Positions 40,686 through 48,665 of a DNA stretch of 64,000 nucleotides are shown in pieces; position 1 is the first letter of the stretch; every line of letters begins with the position of its first letter. Below the pieces are notes generated by a model. The model was not told where the DNA came from, did not search any database, and worked only from the letters and a program-made list of their open reading frames with translations. Source of the stretch: Pseudomonadota bacterium (GTDB taxonomy: Bacteria; Pseudomonadota; Alphaproteobacteria; Sphingomonadales; Sphingomonadaceae); assembly GCA_023389105.1 (NCBI GenBank), contig JAEWEY010000010.1, positions 310,001 to 374,000 on the forward strand, given 5' to 3'. Position numbers and translations under genes: made by a program.

Positions 40686-41902
40686 GCGGCCAGCTTGGCG
40701 CCAACACTGGCGACAGCGCGCGGCCCGGCGATCATTCGCGCGCCAACCGATCGCACTTCTTCAAGGGTCACCGCGTCCAGCCGCGCGACGATCTCCGCCG
40801 GTTCGATCAGTTCCCGGTCCCGCAGCAAGCGGGTGGCCAGATAGCTCGCCTGTCCCCAGCAACTCTCCAGGCTCATCATCATGCCCGCCTTGGCCAGGGC
40901 CCGCGCCCGTTCGAGGTCGCGCTGCCCGAGACCCGCTGCCGCATCCGCGAGCACGCGCTCGATCTCGGCATGTACATGCGCCGCATTGTCGCGGTCGCTG
41001 GCGGCATAACACCAGAACATGCCCGTATCGGCGTAGTTCTGCGTCCCGCCCCCGACGGAATAGGCGAGCCCCTGATCCTCCCGCAGCTGCTGGAACAGCC
41101 AAGACGACGACCCCGCGCCCACCACATCCGCAAACAATTGCGAGGCGTAGGCGTCGTCCGCGCTCCACTGCGGCGCCGCCATTGCGACAGCGACATGGGC
41201 CTGCGCGCTCTTCCGACGCCCGTTGCGCCGGCCGCCGGTGAAGCGGCCGGAATCCTCGGCGACGGCGACACCCTCGGGCATTGAGCCGAACGCCTTCTCC
41301 GCCAGGTCCACTAGGCGCGCATGCTCCAGCTTGCCGGCGCCGACGAGGACCAGCGACCCTGGCACATACTGCGTCCGCAGCCAGTCGTGCAGGTCGTCCG
41401 GCGTCACCGCGCCAATGGTCCGCTGGTCGCCAAGAACCGACCGACCGATCGCCTGATCGGCGAAGCTCGCTTCCTGCAGCAGATCGAAGACCAGGTCCGA
41501 TGCGGTGTCGTTGGCCTCGGCCAGTTCCTGCAGCACCACCTTTTTCTCGAGCTCGAGATGCTGCGGATCGAAGTGCGGGCGGCGAATGAGGTCCGCCAGG
41601 AGGTTCACGCCGAGTTCGAGGTCGGGTGCCAATAGGCTTAGGTAAAAAGCGGTAAGCTCGCGATCGGTCGAAGCGTTGAAGTCGCCGCCGACATCCTCGA
41701 CCAGTTCGCTGATCTCGCGCGCCGACTTCCCGCCTGCGCCCTTGAACACCATGTGCTCGAACAGGTGTGCAACGCCATTGAGGTGCGCGGGCTCGTTGCG
41801 CGAGCCAGTTGCCGCGTACAGCCCAACCGCGATCGTCTCGACGCTTTGCATCGGCCGCGTCGCAACGCGCAGCCCATTGGCGAGGGTACTGTGCTGCATC
41901 AT
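40682..41902 (-). CDS. M16 family zinc peptidase
   Basis: A 406-residue pitrilysin-family protein starting MMQHSTLANGLRVATR. The inverted zinc motif HxxEH is HLFEH (residues 46-50), with the third ligand expected in the ELEKKVVLQELAE region; REDQGLAYSVGGG is the C-terminal substrate loop. No signal peptide is evident. Family members degrade or process peptides, like mitochondrial processing peptidase. ATG 41902 is chosen since it overlaps the SURF1 stop (ATGA). Confidence 0.9.
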   Translation of the reverse strand: MMQHSTLANGLRVATRPMQSVETIAVGLYAATGSRNEPAHLNGVAHLFEHMVFKGAGGKSAREISELVEDVGGDFNASTDRELTAFYLSLLAPDLELGVNLLADLIRRPHFDPQHLELEKKVVLQELAEANDTASDLVFDLLQEASFADQAIGRSVLGDQRTIGAVTPDDLHDWLRTQYVPGSLVLVGAGKLEHARLVDLAEKAFGSMPEGVAVAEDSGRFTGGRRNGRRKSAQAHVAVAMAAPQWSADDAYASQLFADVVGAGSSSWLFQQLREDQGLAYSVGGGTQNYADTGMFWCYAASDRDNAAHVHAEIERVLADAAAGLGQRDLERARALAKAGMMMSLESCWGQASYLATRLLRDRELIEPAEIVARLDAVTLEEVRSVGARMIAGPRAVASVGAKLAA

Positions 41903-42495
41903 CGCGACGCACCTCCCGCCAGCCGCTTGCGGACCGCCAATCCGTAAATGATCAGCGCCGTGAGCGCGAAAGCGAACCATTGCAGCGCGTAGGAACGGTG
42001 GTTGTTCGGGATCGCATCCAAAGACGGCGGCGCGCTAGGCTCGAGGCCCGGCGGTGCACTGGCGGCAACCAGCCGCAGCCGCGTCTTGCTGTCGGGCGCG
42101 ATGATCCCGCTGACCAGCCCGCCGCGCCACTGCGCGCGCGCATTGGGATTTTTCGACCAGCCAAGCTCGACGCTCATGCCGGGGCCTTCCGCGCCGGTTG
42201 CGCAATCCACGATGTGGACGAAGCCCGGCTCACCGCCGCGGTTCTCCCCCGCGGCCGTCCGCTCGCCGACCGTGCGCAAGCACATGCCCGTCGCGTGACG
42301 AAAAAGCGGAAGCTGCGCATCGGGGGTCGGCACGGTCGGAAATTCAACTGGGGGGAGCTTCTCCGCCTGCGCATAGCGCGCGATCAGGCCGTCCTTCCAC
42401 CGCGCCCGTTGCAGCTGCCAGACGCCCAGGCCGATCATCGTGGCGACGGCGGCGAGCACGAGGATCGTCGGGATGAGGGGCAACCGCCGAATCAT
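41899..42495 (-). CDS. SURF1 family cytochrome oxidase assembly protein
   Basis: A 198-residue protein with a transmembrane helix at each end (TILVLAAVATMIGLGVWQL and QWFAFALTALIIYGLAV), the classic SURF1 layout, and a periplasmic domain between them. GVWQLQRARWKDGLI and NNHRSYALQWFAF are family motifs. SURF1 aids heme a insertion into cytochrome oxidase subunit I. Position after cox3 and the DUF983 gene supports this. It is coupled by 4-nt overlaps on both sides. Confidence 0.92.
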   Translation of the reverse strand: MIRRLPLIPTILVLAAVATMIGLGVWQLQRARWKDGLIARYAQAEKLPPVEFPTVPTPDAQLPLFRHATGMCLRTVGERTAAGENRGGEPGFVHIVDCATGAEGPGMSVELGWSKNPNARAQWRGGLVSGIIAPDSKTRLRLVAASAPPGLEPSAPPSLDAIPNNHRSYALQWFAFALTALIIYGLAVRKRLAGGASR

Positions 42496-42863
42496 TCCGC
42501 GATCCGTCCTTCACGCGCGCGATGCTTATACTCCTGTGCCAGCAGCCATCCCTTGGAAACGCGCAGCCCGCCGATCGTCAGCGCTGTTGCGATCGGGATC
42601 CAGATCAGGTGGACCCACCACGGCGGCGACGCCGCGCCGTCCAGCACCAGCGCGCCGACCACGGTGATCGTCCCGACGATGAAGATCAGGAAAGCTGCAG
42701 GGCCGTCGCCAACGTTGAAGCTGGCGAAATCGAGCCCGCAGGCGCGGCAACGGTCCGCGAAACTCGCCAGGCCGGCAAACAAGGTCCGCTCGCCACAGCG
42801 CGGGCACAGGCCCTGAAGCGCCGCGCGAGCGGAGGAAACGTCAGGCTTGTCGCTTGAACTCAC
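42492..42863 (-). CDS. DUF983 family membrane protein
   Basis: A 123-residue protein from GTG 42863, overlapping the cox3 stop (GTGA). A zinc-ribbon-like pair CPRCG and CRACG is followed by two transmembrane helices (AAFLIFIVGTITVVGALV and LIWIPIATALTIGGL). DUF983 genes regularly stand between cox3 and surf1 in Alphaproteobacteria, suggesting a role in oxidase assembly, but the molecular function is not known. The long frame upstream belongs to cox3 shadow sequence. Confidence 0.85.
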   Translation of the reverse strand: MSSSDKPDVSSARAALQGLCPRCGERTLFAGLASFADRCRACGLDFASFNVGDGPAAFLIFIVGTITVVGALVLDGAASPPWWVHLIWIPIATALTIGGLRVSKGWLLAQEYKHRAREGRIAE

Positions 42864-43678
42864 CCGGCGTGCGGCGCGCCCCAACCGCCCCACACGTAGA
42901 TGACGGTGAACAGGAACAGCCACACGACGTCGACGAAGTGCCAATACCAGGCGGCCGCCTCAAACCCGAAGTGCTGCTTGGGCGTGAAATCGCCGCGGTT
43001 CGCGCGGATCAGGCAAACGATCAGGAAGATCGTGCCGACCAGCACGTGAAAGCCGTGGAAGCCGGTCGCCATGAAGAAGGTCGAGCCGTAGATGCTGCCT
43101 TTGAATGCGAACGGCGCGTGGGCATATTCCCAACCCTGGACGAAGGTGAAGGTCGCGCCGAGCAGGATCGTCAGCAGCAGGCCGAGCTTCAAGCCGTCGC
43201 GATTGCCGTGGATTAGCGAATGGTGCGCCCAGGTGACCGTCGTGCCGGAGCACAGCAGGATCATCGTGTTGAGCAGCGGGAAGCCCCAGGGGTTAAGCAC
43301 CTCGATGCCCTTCGGCGGCCAGTGCCCGCCCACTGCGTCCACCGCGGATGGGAACAGCGATGCATCGAAGAACGCCCAGAACCAGGCGAGGAAGAACATC
43401 ACCTCGGAGGCGATGAACATGATCATGCCGTAGCGCAGGTGAAGCTGGACGACGGGGGTGTGATAGCCGCCGTGCGCCTCACGGATCGTGTTGCCCCACC
43501 AATTGTACATGGTCACGAGCACGCCGAGCAGGCCGAGGCCGAAGATGAACTTGCCGTATTCGTTGGCGTGGAACCACATCACCAGGCCGCCGAACATGAT
43601 GCCGGCGGTCATGGCGCCGATCAGCGGCCAGGGATCCGGCTCGACCAAGTGATAATCGTGGTTCTTCGTGGCGGCCAT
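42860..43678 (-). CDS. Cytochrome c oxidase subunit III
   Basis: A 272-residue membrane protein with seven hydrophobic helices starting MAATKNHDYHLVEPDPWP. Conserved segments include YGMIMFIASEVMFFLAWFWA, HWPPKGIEVLNP, CSGTTVTWAHHSL and FMATGFHGFHVLVGTIFL. It stabilises the aa3-type oxidase and its proton uptake. It lies 37 nt downstream of cox11. The subunit I and II genes are about 3 kb upstream on the same strand, separated by two plus-strand isomerase genes. Confidence 0.97.
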   Translation of the reverse strand: MAATKNHDYHLVEPDPWPLIGAMTAGIMFGGLVMWFHANEYGKFIFGLGLLGVLVTMYNWWGNTIREAHGGYHTPVVQLHLRYGMIMFIASEVMFFLAWFWAFFDASLFPSAVDAVGGHWPPKGIEVLNPWGFPLLNTMILLCSGTTVTWAHHSLIHGNRDGLKLGLLLTILLGATFTFVQGWEYAHAPFAFKGSIYGSTFFMATGFHGFHVLVGTIFLIVCLIRANRGDFTPKQHFGFEAAAWYWHFVDVVWLFLFTVIYVWGGWGAPHAG

Positions 43679-43715
43679 GTTGTTGAGCTTCCCCTAAGTT
43701 CGCTTTGCTCCGCCT

Positions 43716-44267
43716 CTAGCGGGCAGCGGTGCCTGTTTCCACTGGGTAAAATGTGTAGCTCAGCGTGATCTCGCTGATGTCCTTGGTGTCCGGATCCTTG
43801 AGGATCTTCGGGTCGACGAAGAACAGCACGGGCATGTCGACCTTCTCGCCCGGTTTCAGCGTCTGCTCGGAAAAGCAGAAGCACTGGATCTTGTTGAAAT
43901 ATTTGCCGGCCTGATCGGGCGTGACGTTAAAGACCGCCTGCCCGGTCCACGGGCGCGCACTCAGGTTTTGCGCGCGATAAAAGATTTGCGTTTTCGCCCC
44001 CGGCTTGACCGTGACGGTGGTCTGCTCGGGCTCGAACTTCCACGGCAGGCCGGGGTGGATGTTGGCATCGAAGCGCACGCCGATCTGACCCGCGACGGCA
44101 CCCGGCGCGCGCTCGGCCCGAAGCGGCGTCCCGCCGAATCCCGTGGCCGCGCAGAACGCCCGGTAGAGGATCGGCGAGATGGCAGTCAGCAGCACCATGG
44201 CGCCGATGATCGCCAACAGAATCAGCAGGACGCGCCGGTTGTTCTGGGGCGCCGTGACGCTGGTCAC
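43716..44267 (-). CDS. ctaG: Cytochrome c oxidase assembly protein CtaG/Cox11
   Basis: A protein of about 183 residues with one N-terminal transmembrane helix and a periplasmic domain. The copper-binding motif CFCFSEQTLKPGE is present, together with MPVLFFVDP. It delivers copper to the CuB site of subunit I. The start is set at GTG 44267 because GTGA overlaps the stop of the small upstream ORF; TTG 44270 is one codon longer. It precedes cox3. Confidence 0.93.
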   Translation of the reverse strand: MTSVTAPQNNRRVLLILLAIIGAMVLLTAISPILYRAFCAATGFGGTPLRAERAPGAVAGQIGVRFDANIHPGLPWKFEPEQTTVTVKPGAKTQIFYRAQNLSARPWTGQAVFNVTPDQAGKYFNKIQCFCFSEQTLKPGEKVDMPVLFFVDPKILKDPDTKDISEITLSYTFYPVETGTAAR

Positions 44268-44395
44268 CAATTCATCCCCGTCTTCGCGATGGTGATGAAG
44301 AAAAGCAGCACGACGAACGCGCCCAGCAGCAAGGCCGTAACCCGCGCGCGGCTGCGCTGGCGCTGACGGATGACCTCGTCCTCGGCTTGCGTCAC
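44264..44395 (-). CDS. 43-residue single-helix membrane protein in the cox operon
   Basis: A tiny protein from GTG 44395: a basic, charged N-terminus (MTQAEDEVIRQRQRSRAR) followed by one hydrophobic helix (VTALLLGAFVVLLFFITIA) and KTGMNW. It overlaps ctaB upstream (GTGA) and cox11 downstream (GTGA), so it is almost certainly translated. Small proteins of this kind between ctaB and cox11 occur in other Alphaproteobacteria (CoxF-like), where they are thought to help oxidase assembly; function not proven. Confidence 0.75.
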   Translation of the reverse strand: MTQAEDEVIRQRQRSRARVTALLLGAFVVLLFFITIAKTGMNW

Positions 44396-45300
44396 ACCAG
44401 CCACCGGTCCGCTACCAGCACCGCAAACAAGGCGAAGAGATAAAATACCGAATAAGCGAACAGATGCTTTTCCGGACCCATGTCGGCAGGCTCCGTTGCG
44501 CGGTTGGCGGCGACCCGCCCCGCCAGCACGAGGAATACAAAGCTGAGCACGGCCGCGCTGATTCCGTAAACGGCACCCGTCAGGGCCAGCGGCCACGGCG
44601 CAATCGCGGCAGCCACCATTGGCAGCGTGTAGATGAAGATCTGGCGACGCGTGGTCTCCGGTCCGGACACCACTGGCAGCATTGGGATGCCCGCCGCGGC
44701 ATAGTCCGACCGGACGAACAGGCTCAACGCCCAGAAGTGCGGCGGCGTCCACAGGAAGATGATGGCGAACAGCAGCACCGGCAGCGTCGCCACTTGCCCG
44801 GTGGCGGCGACCCAGCCGATCAGCGGCGGAAAGGCACCCGCGGCGCCTCCGATGACGATATTCTGCGCCGTGCGCGGCTTCAGCCACACGGTGTAGATCA
44901 GCACGTAGAAGAGAATCGACGCAGCGAGCAGCGCGGCCGCCAGCCAGTTGGTCGCGAGGCCCATCAGCAGCACCGAGAACGCGCCCAGCCCAACGCCGAA
45001 GTGCAGCGCGGCTTCGCGGTCCATCCGGCCGGCGGGAAGCGGGCGGTTGGCGGTCCGCCGCATCTTGGCGTCGATGTCAGCCTCGTACCATTGGTTGAGC
45101 GCCCCGCAGGCGCCCGCGCCAAGCGCAATGCACAGGATCGCAGTGAAGCCTAGCACAACCGGCGGCATGGCCGGCGCCGCGAGCAAACCGCACAATCCGG
45201 TGAAGACGACCAGGTACATCACGCGTGGCTTCGTCAGCGCGACGAAATCGCGCCAGTCGGCCGGCAGCGCGGCTGGATTCGACATCTCCAGGGTTGGCAT
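44392..45300 (-). CDS. ctaB: Protoheme IX farnesyltransferase (heme o synthase)
   Basis: A 302-residue UbiA-family membrane protein. The first prenyl-diphosphate site is NQWYEADIDAKMRRT with the PLPAGRM segment, and YTVWLKPRTAQNIVIGG is also conserved. It attaches a farnesyl group to heme b to give heme o, the precursor of heme a for the aa3 oxidase. It begins the second block of minus-strand oxidase genes. The upstream spacer of 91 nt to the divergent cyclophilin gene likely has the promoter of this block. Confidence 0.95.
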   Translation of the reverse strand: MPTLEMSNPAALPADWRDFVALTKPRVMYLVVFTGLCGLLAAPAMPPVVLGFTAILCIALGAGACGALNQWYEADIDAKMRRTANRPLPAGRMDREAALHFGVGLGAFSVLLMGLATNWLAAALLAASILFYVLIYTVWLKPRTAQNIVIGGAAGAFPPLIGWVAATGQVATLPVLLFAIIFLWTPPHFWALSLFVRSDYAAAGIPMLPVVSGPETTRRQIFIYTLPMVAAAIAPWPLALTGAVYGISAAVLSFVFLVLAGRVAANRATEPADMGPEKHLFAYSVFYLFALFAVLVADRWLV

Positions 45301-45391
45301 GCCGGCGCCTATAAGGCGTTGGCCGGAAGAGGAAAAGCCCGTCCCGGCGGAAGGCTGGCGATGTTCATCTTGGCTTTGCTATGCCGATCAC

Positions 45392-46030
45392 ATGAAACGG
45401 TTCATCCTCGCATCACTCCTGGCCGCTGCCCTTCCGGCGCAAGCTCTCGCCCAGGTGTCCCCGCCATTACCCGCAGCGTCACCAGCGCCGGCTGAAGACC
45501 TCGTTCCAGTGGTCCTTGAAACCAGCCTTGGCCGGATCGTCATCGCCCTCGATCGGGGCCGCGCGCCGATCACCACGGCGAACTTCCTCCGTTATGTCGA
45601 CAGCCACCGCTTCGATGGCCAGAACTTCTACCGCGCGATGCACGTCGCCGACGGCAAGGGCGGCGATGGCGGCCTGATCCAGGGCGGCATCACCACCGAC
45701 GCGCGCAAGCTATTTCCGGGGATCGCGCACGAGCCCACGAGCCAGACCGGGATCAAGAACACCGCGGGCGCCATCTCCATGGCCAATGCCGGTCCGGGAA
45801 CCGCCAAGTCCGACTTCTTCATTTTGCTGTCCGATATGCCGGGGCTCGATGCCGGGGGCCCAGGCGGCGACGCCAACGGCTTTGCGGCTTTCGGTCATGT
45901 GATCGAAGGCATGGATGTGGTGAAGCAGATCTGGAACGCGCCGACCTCCGCGACCAAGGGCGCCGGGGTGATGAAAGGGCAGATGCTCGAGCCGCAGGTG
46001 AAAATCCTGAAGGCAACGCGCGTCAAATGA
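45392..46030 (+). CDS. Cyclophilin-type peptidyl-prolyl isomerase, exported
   Basis: A 212-residue protein with a signal peptide (MKRFILASLLAAALPAQALA). Cyclophilin motifs are TSLGRIVIALD, FYRAMH, QGGITTD, and AISMANAGPGTAKSDFFILL. It catalyses proline isomerisation of periplasmic proteins. Its stop overlaps the start of the FKBP-type isomerase gene (ATGA), forming a two-gene folding unit inserted between the oxidase gene blocks on the opposite strand. The usual active-site arginine region FYRAMH is present. Confidence 0.93.
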   Translation: MKRFILASLLAAALPAQALAQVSPPLPAASPAPAEDLVPVVLETSLGRIVIALDRGRAPITTANFLRYVDSHRFDGQNFYRAMHVADGKGGDGGLIQGGITTDARKLFPGIAHEPTSQTGIKNTAGAISMANAGPGTAKSDFFILLSDMPGLDAGGPGGDANGFAAFGHVIEGMDVVKQIWNAPTSATKGAGVMKGQMLEPQVKILKATRVK

Positions 46031-46548
46031 TGCCGCGTATCATGCTCCGCACCGCAATCACGGTGCTGGCCTCGCTCGCGATCACTGCGCCAGCGCCCGC
46101 TGCAACCGTCAAGACCAAGCCGGCGAAGACGCGTTCGGTCAAAGCTAGGCATTCTAATGCAGCCGCAAAGGCGAAGCTGCCGACGACTAAGCCGGGCCCC
46201 GATTTTCTGGTTCGCAACGGCAAGGCGCGCGGGGTCGTCACCACCAAAAGCGGCCTTCAATATTATACGGTCAAATCGGGCCCGAAGAAGGGCGCGCACC
46301 CCGTCGACGGCGATCAGGTGACATTCGATTACGAAGGCACGCTGACGACGGGCGAGAAGTTCGACAGCAGCTTCGATCGCGGCGAGCCGATCACGGGTGA
46401 TGTCGGCCGCTTCGTGCCGGGCTTTACCGAAGCGCTGAAGCTCATGCGCCCCGGCGACGATTGGATCGTCTGGATTCCGCCGGAGCTCGGTTACGGAAGC
46501 GAAGACACCGGCCCAATTCCGGCAACAGCGTCCTCCGCTTCCGCCTGA
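46027..46548 (+). CDS. FKBP-type peptidyl-prolyl isomerase, frameshifted near the C-terminus
   Basis: As read, 173 residues with a signal peptide, a basic linker and an FKBP domain (VDGDQVTFDYEGTLTTGEKF, GRFVPGFTEALKLM, IPPELGYGSEDTG). After GPIP the frame turns into ATASSASA and stops. If one G is added in CCGGCAAC (GG at 46521-46522) the reading continues GNSVLRFRLKLIAVNAPP, the normal last strand of FKBP, and ends at 46586, two bases before the convergent DUF4242 stop. So a single base seems missing here, either by mutation or sequencing error. The upstream cyclophilin gene is coupled to it. Confidence 0.85.
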   Translation: MMPRIMLRTAITVLASLAITAPAPAATVKTKPAKTRSVKARHSNAAAKAKLPTTKPGPDFLVRNGKARGVVTTKSGLQYYTVKSGPKKGAHPVDGDQVTFDYEGTLTTGEKFDSSFDRGEPITGDVGRFVPGFTEALKLMRPGDDWIVWIPPELGYGSEDTGPIPATASSASA

Positions 46549-46588
46549 AGCTGATTGCGGTGAACGCGCCGCCGGTCGCTGGCTGAAC

Positions 46589-46861
46589 TTACTCCGCCGT
46601 CGTCGGATCGATCGTCGCGCGGACTTGTGAAATCTTGTTTGCCGGAAATTCCCCGCGCTCCGCATGCTCGCGGATCATCTCCTCATTGGGCGCGCGATAG
46701 ACGCAGTAGATTTTGTCGTCGGTGACGTAGCTGTTCACCCATTGAATTTCCGGGCCGAGGTCGCGCAAAACGGAGCATGACGTCTGCGACGCGGCTTTGA
46801 GATCCGTAGGTCCAAGCTGACCGACCCCCGGCATTTCCCGCTCAATCACGAACTGGGGCAT
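46589..46861 (-). CDS. DUF4242 domain protein
   Basis: A 90-residue protein starting MPQFVIEREMPGVGQLGP, the standard start of DUF4242 proteins, with SYVTDDKIYCVYRAP and a terminal VRATIDPTTAE. Members are small ferredoxin-like-fold proteins; some are described as nickel-binding, but the role is unclear. The start is set by homology; a longer frame to 46963 overlaps the terminator of the oxidase gene. It lies on the minus strand downstream of the coxA terminator. Confidence 0.8.
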   Translation of the reverse strand: MPQFVIEREMPGVGQLGPTDLKAASQTSCSVLRDLGPEIQWVNSYVTDDKIYCVYRAPNEEMIREHAERGEFPANKISQVRATIDPTTAE

Positions 46862-46921
46862 TCCAAATCTCCCCTCCTTGCCTGCGGGGGTGCCCATAGC
46901 ATGCGCTGCTCGCGCAGTTAA

Positions 46922-46950
46922 GAAAAAGGCCCCGGGTTTCCCCGAGGCCT
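46922..46950 (-). terminator. Rho-independent terminator after the coxB-coxA genes
   Basis: On the minus strand AGGCCTCGGG and CCCGGGGCCT form a 10-bp stem (one G-T pair) closed by a GAAA tetraloop and followed by TTTTTC. It starts 27 nt after the stop of the subunit I gene, so the coxB-coxA transcript ends here and ctaB must be transcribed separately. Confidence 0.85.
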
Positions 46951-46976
46951 GATCCATTTCCATCCTGTCGCTCGAC

Positions 46977-48650
46977 CTAATCGATGCGCGGAAGCGTCGA
47001 ATATTGGTGGAACGGCGGCGGACTCGACAGCGTCCACTCCAGCGTCGTCGCGCCTTCGCCCCATGGGTTGTCCGGCGCCTTCTTGCCGGCCGCGAGCGAC
47101 CAGAAGATGTTCACGAAGAAGATCGCGACGCCGACGATGGTGATCATGTAGCCGTAGGTAGCGATCTGGTTCCATTCACGGAACGCCGGCGTGTAGTCCG
47201 GAATACGCCGTGGCATGCCGTCCAGCCCGAGGAAGTGCATCGGGAAGAAGATGATGTTCACGCCGACGAACATCACGAAGAAGTGAAGCTTGCCGAGGAA
47301 CTCGTTGTACATCTTCCCGCTCATCTTCGGGAACCAGTAGTAGAAGCCGCCGAAGATCGCGAAGACCGCGCCGAGGCTGAGCACATAGTGGAAGTGCGCG
47401 ACCACGTAATAGGTGTCGTGCATGTAGTTATCGACACCGCCGTTCGCGAGCACGACGCCGGTAACGCCGCCCACCGTGAACAGGAAGATGAAGCCGATTG
47501 CCCACAGCATCGGCGTCTCGAAGGTGATCGAGCCGCCCCACATGGTGGCGATCCAGCTGAAGATCTTCACGCCGGTCGGGACCGCGATGATCATCGTCGC
47601 GGCGGTGAAATACATCTTCTCGTCAACGCTCATGCCCGTGGTGAACATGTGGTGCGCCCAGACGACGAAACCGATCACGCCGATCGCGACCATGGCGTAG
47701 GCCATGCCGAGATAGCCGAATACCGGCTTGCGGCTGAAGGTCGCCACGATCTGGCTGATCATGCCGAAGCCCGGCAAGATCATGATGTACACTTCGGGGT
47801 GACCGAAGAACCAGAACAGGTGCTGGTAAAGCACGACGTTGCCGCCGCCCGAGGCGTCGAAGAAGGTCGTGCCAAAGTTGCGGTCGGTCAGCAGCATGGT
47901 GATCGCGCCCGCAAGCACCGGCAGCGCCAGCAGCAGCAGGAAGGCGGTGACCAGGACCGACCACACGAACAGCGGCATTTTGTGCAGGGTCATTCCCGGC
48001 GCGCGCATGTTGAAGATGGTGGTGATGAAGTTGATCGCGCCGAGGATCGAACTGGCGCCCGCGAGGTGGAGCGAGAAGATCGCCATATCGACCGCCGGAC
48101 CTGCCGAGCCCGACGTAGAAAGCGGCGCGTAGACCGTCCAGCCGGTGCCCGCGCCAAGGCCGGTGCCGCCGCTGACGAAGGTTGAGCCGAGCAGCAGCAG
48201 GAAGGCCGGGATCAGCAGCCAGAAGCTGATGTTGTTCATGCGAGGGAACGCCATGTCGGGCGCGCCGATCATCAGCGGCACGAACCAGTTGCCGAAGCCG
48301 CCAATCATCGCCGGCATGACCATGAAGAACACCATGATCAGCCCGTGCGCGGTGATCAGCACGTTCCAATGGTGCGTCCACTCGTCGAAGTTGGCGGTGC
48401 CGGCGCCAAACGGCCAGGCGCGGTTGAGCACCTGGATCCCCGGCTCCATCAGTTCCCAGCGCATGATGCCCGAGATGCCGCCGCCGATGATCCCCGCGAC
48501 GATCGCGAAGATCAGATAGAGCGTGCCGATGTCCTTGTGGTTCGTCGACATGAACCAGCGGGCAAAGAAGCCCGGCTTGTGATCGGCATCATGGTGCGCG
48601 TCATGCGCTTCGTGGGGCTGAAGATGGAGCGAGTCGGCTGTCGTGCTCAT
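46977..48650 (-). CDS. Cytochrome c oxidase subunit I (aa3-type)
   Basis: A 557-residue protein with 12 hydrophobic helices. Key residues are in FFGHPEVYIMILPGFG (CuB histidine and the D-channel glutamate of A1-type oxidases), WAHHMFTTG (two CuB histidines), PTGVKIFSW (K-channel lysine) and HFHYVLSLGA (heme ligands). It carries heme a, heme a3 and CuB and reduces oxygen to water while pumping protons. It follows subunit II by 15 nt. Confidence 0.98.
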   Translation of the reverse strand: MSTTADSLHLQPHEAHDAHHDADHKPGFFARWFMSTNHKDIGTLYLIFAIVAGIIGGGISGIMRWELMEPGIQVLNRAWPFGAGTANFDEWTHHWNVLITAHGLIMVFFMVMPAMIGGFGNWFVPLMIGAPDMAFPRMNNISFWLLIPAFLLLLGSTFVSGGTGLGAGTGWTVYAPLSTSGSAGPAVDMAIFSLHLAGASSILGAINFITTIFNMRAPGMTLHKMPLFVWSVLVTAFLLLLALPVLAGAITMLLTDRNFGTTFFDASGGGNVVLYQHLFWFFGHPEVYIMILPGFGMISQIVATFSRKPVFGYLGMAYAMVAIGVIGFVVWAHHMFTTGMSVDEKMYFTAATMIIAVPTGVKIFSWIATMWGGSITFETPMLWAIGFIFLFTVGGVTGVVLANGGVDNYMHDTYYVVAHFHYVLSLGAVFAIFGGFYYWFPKMSGKMYNEFLGKLHFFVMFVGVNIIFFPMHFLGLDGMPRRIPDYTPAFREWNQIATYGYMITIVGVAIFFVNIFWSLAAGKKAPDNPWGEGATTLEWTLSSPPPFHQYSTLPRID

Positions 48651-48665
48651 GGGAACTCTCTTCGC

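Noticed and set aside
47004..48185. A 393-codon plus-strand open frame
   Set aside because: It is antisense to the subunit I oxidase gene; histidine/arginine/aspartate-rich composition reflects reverse reading of membrane codons.
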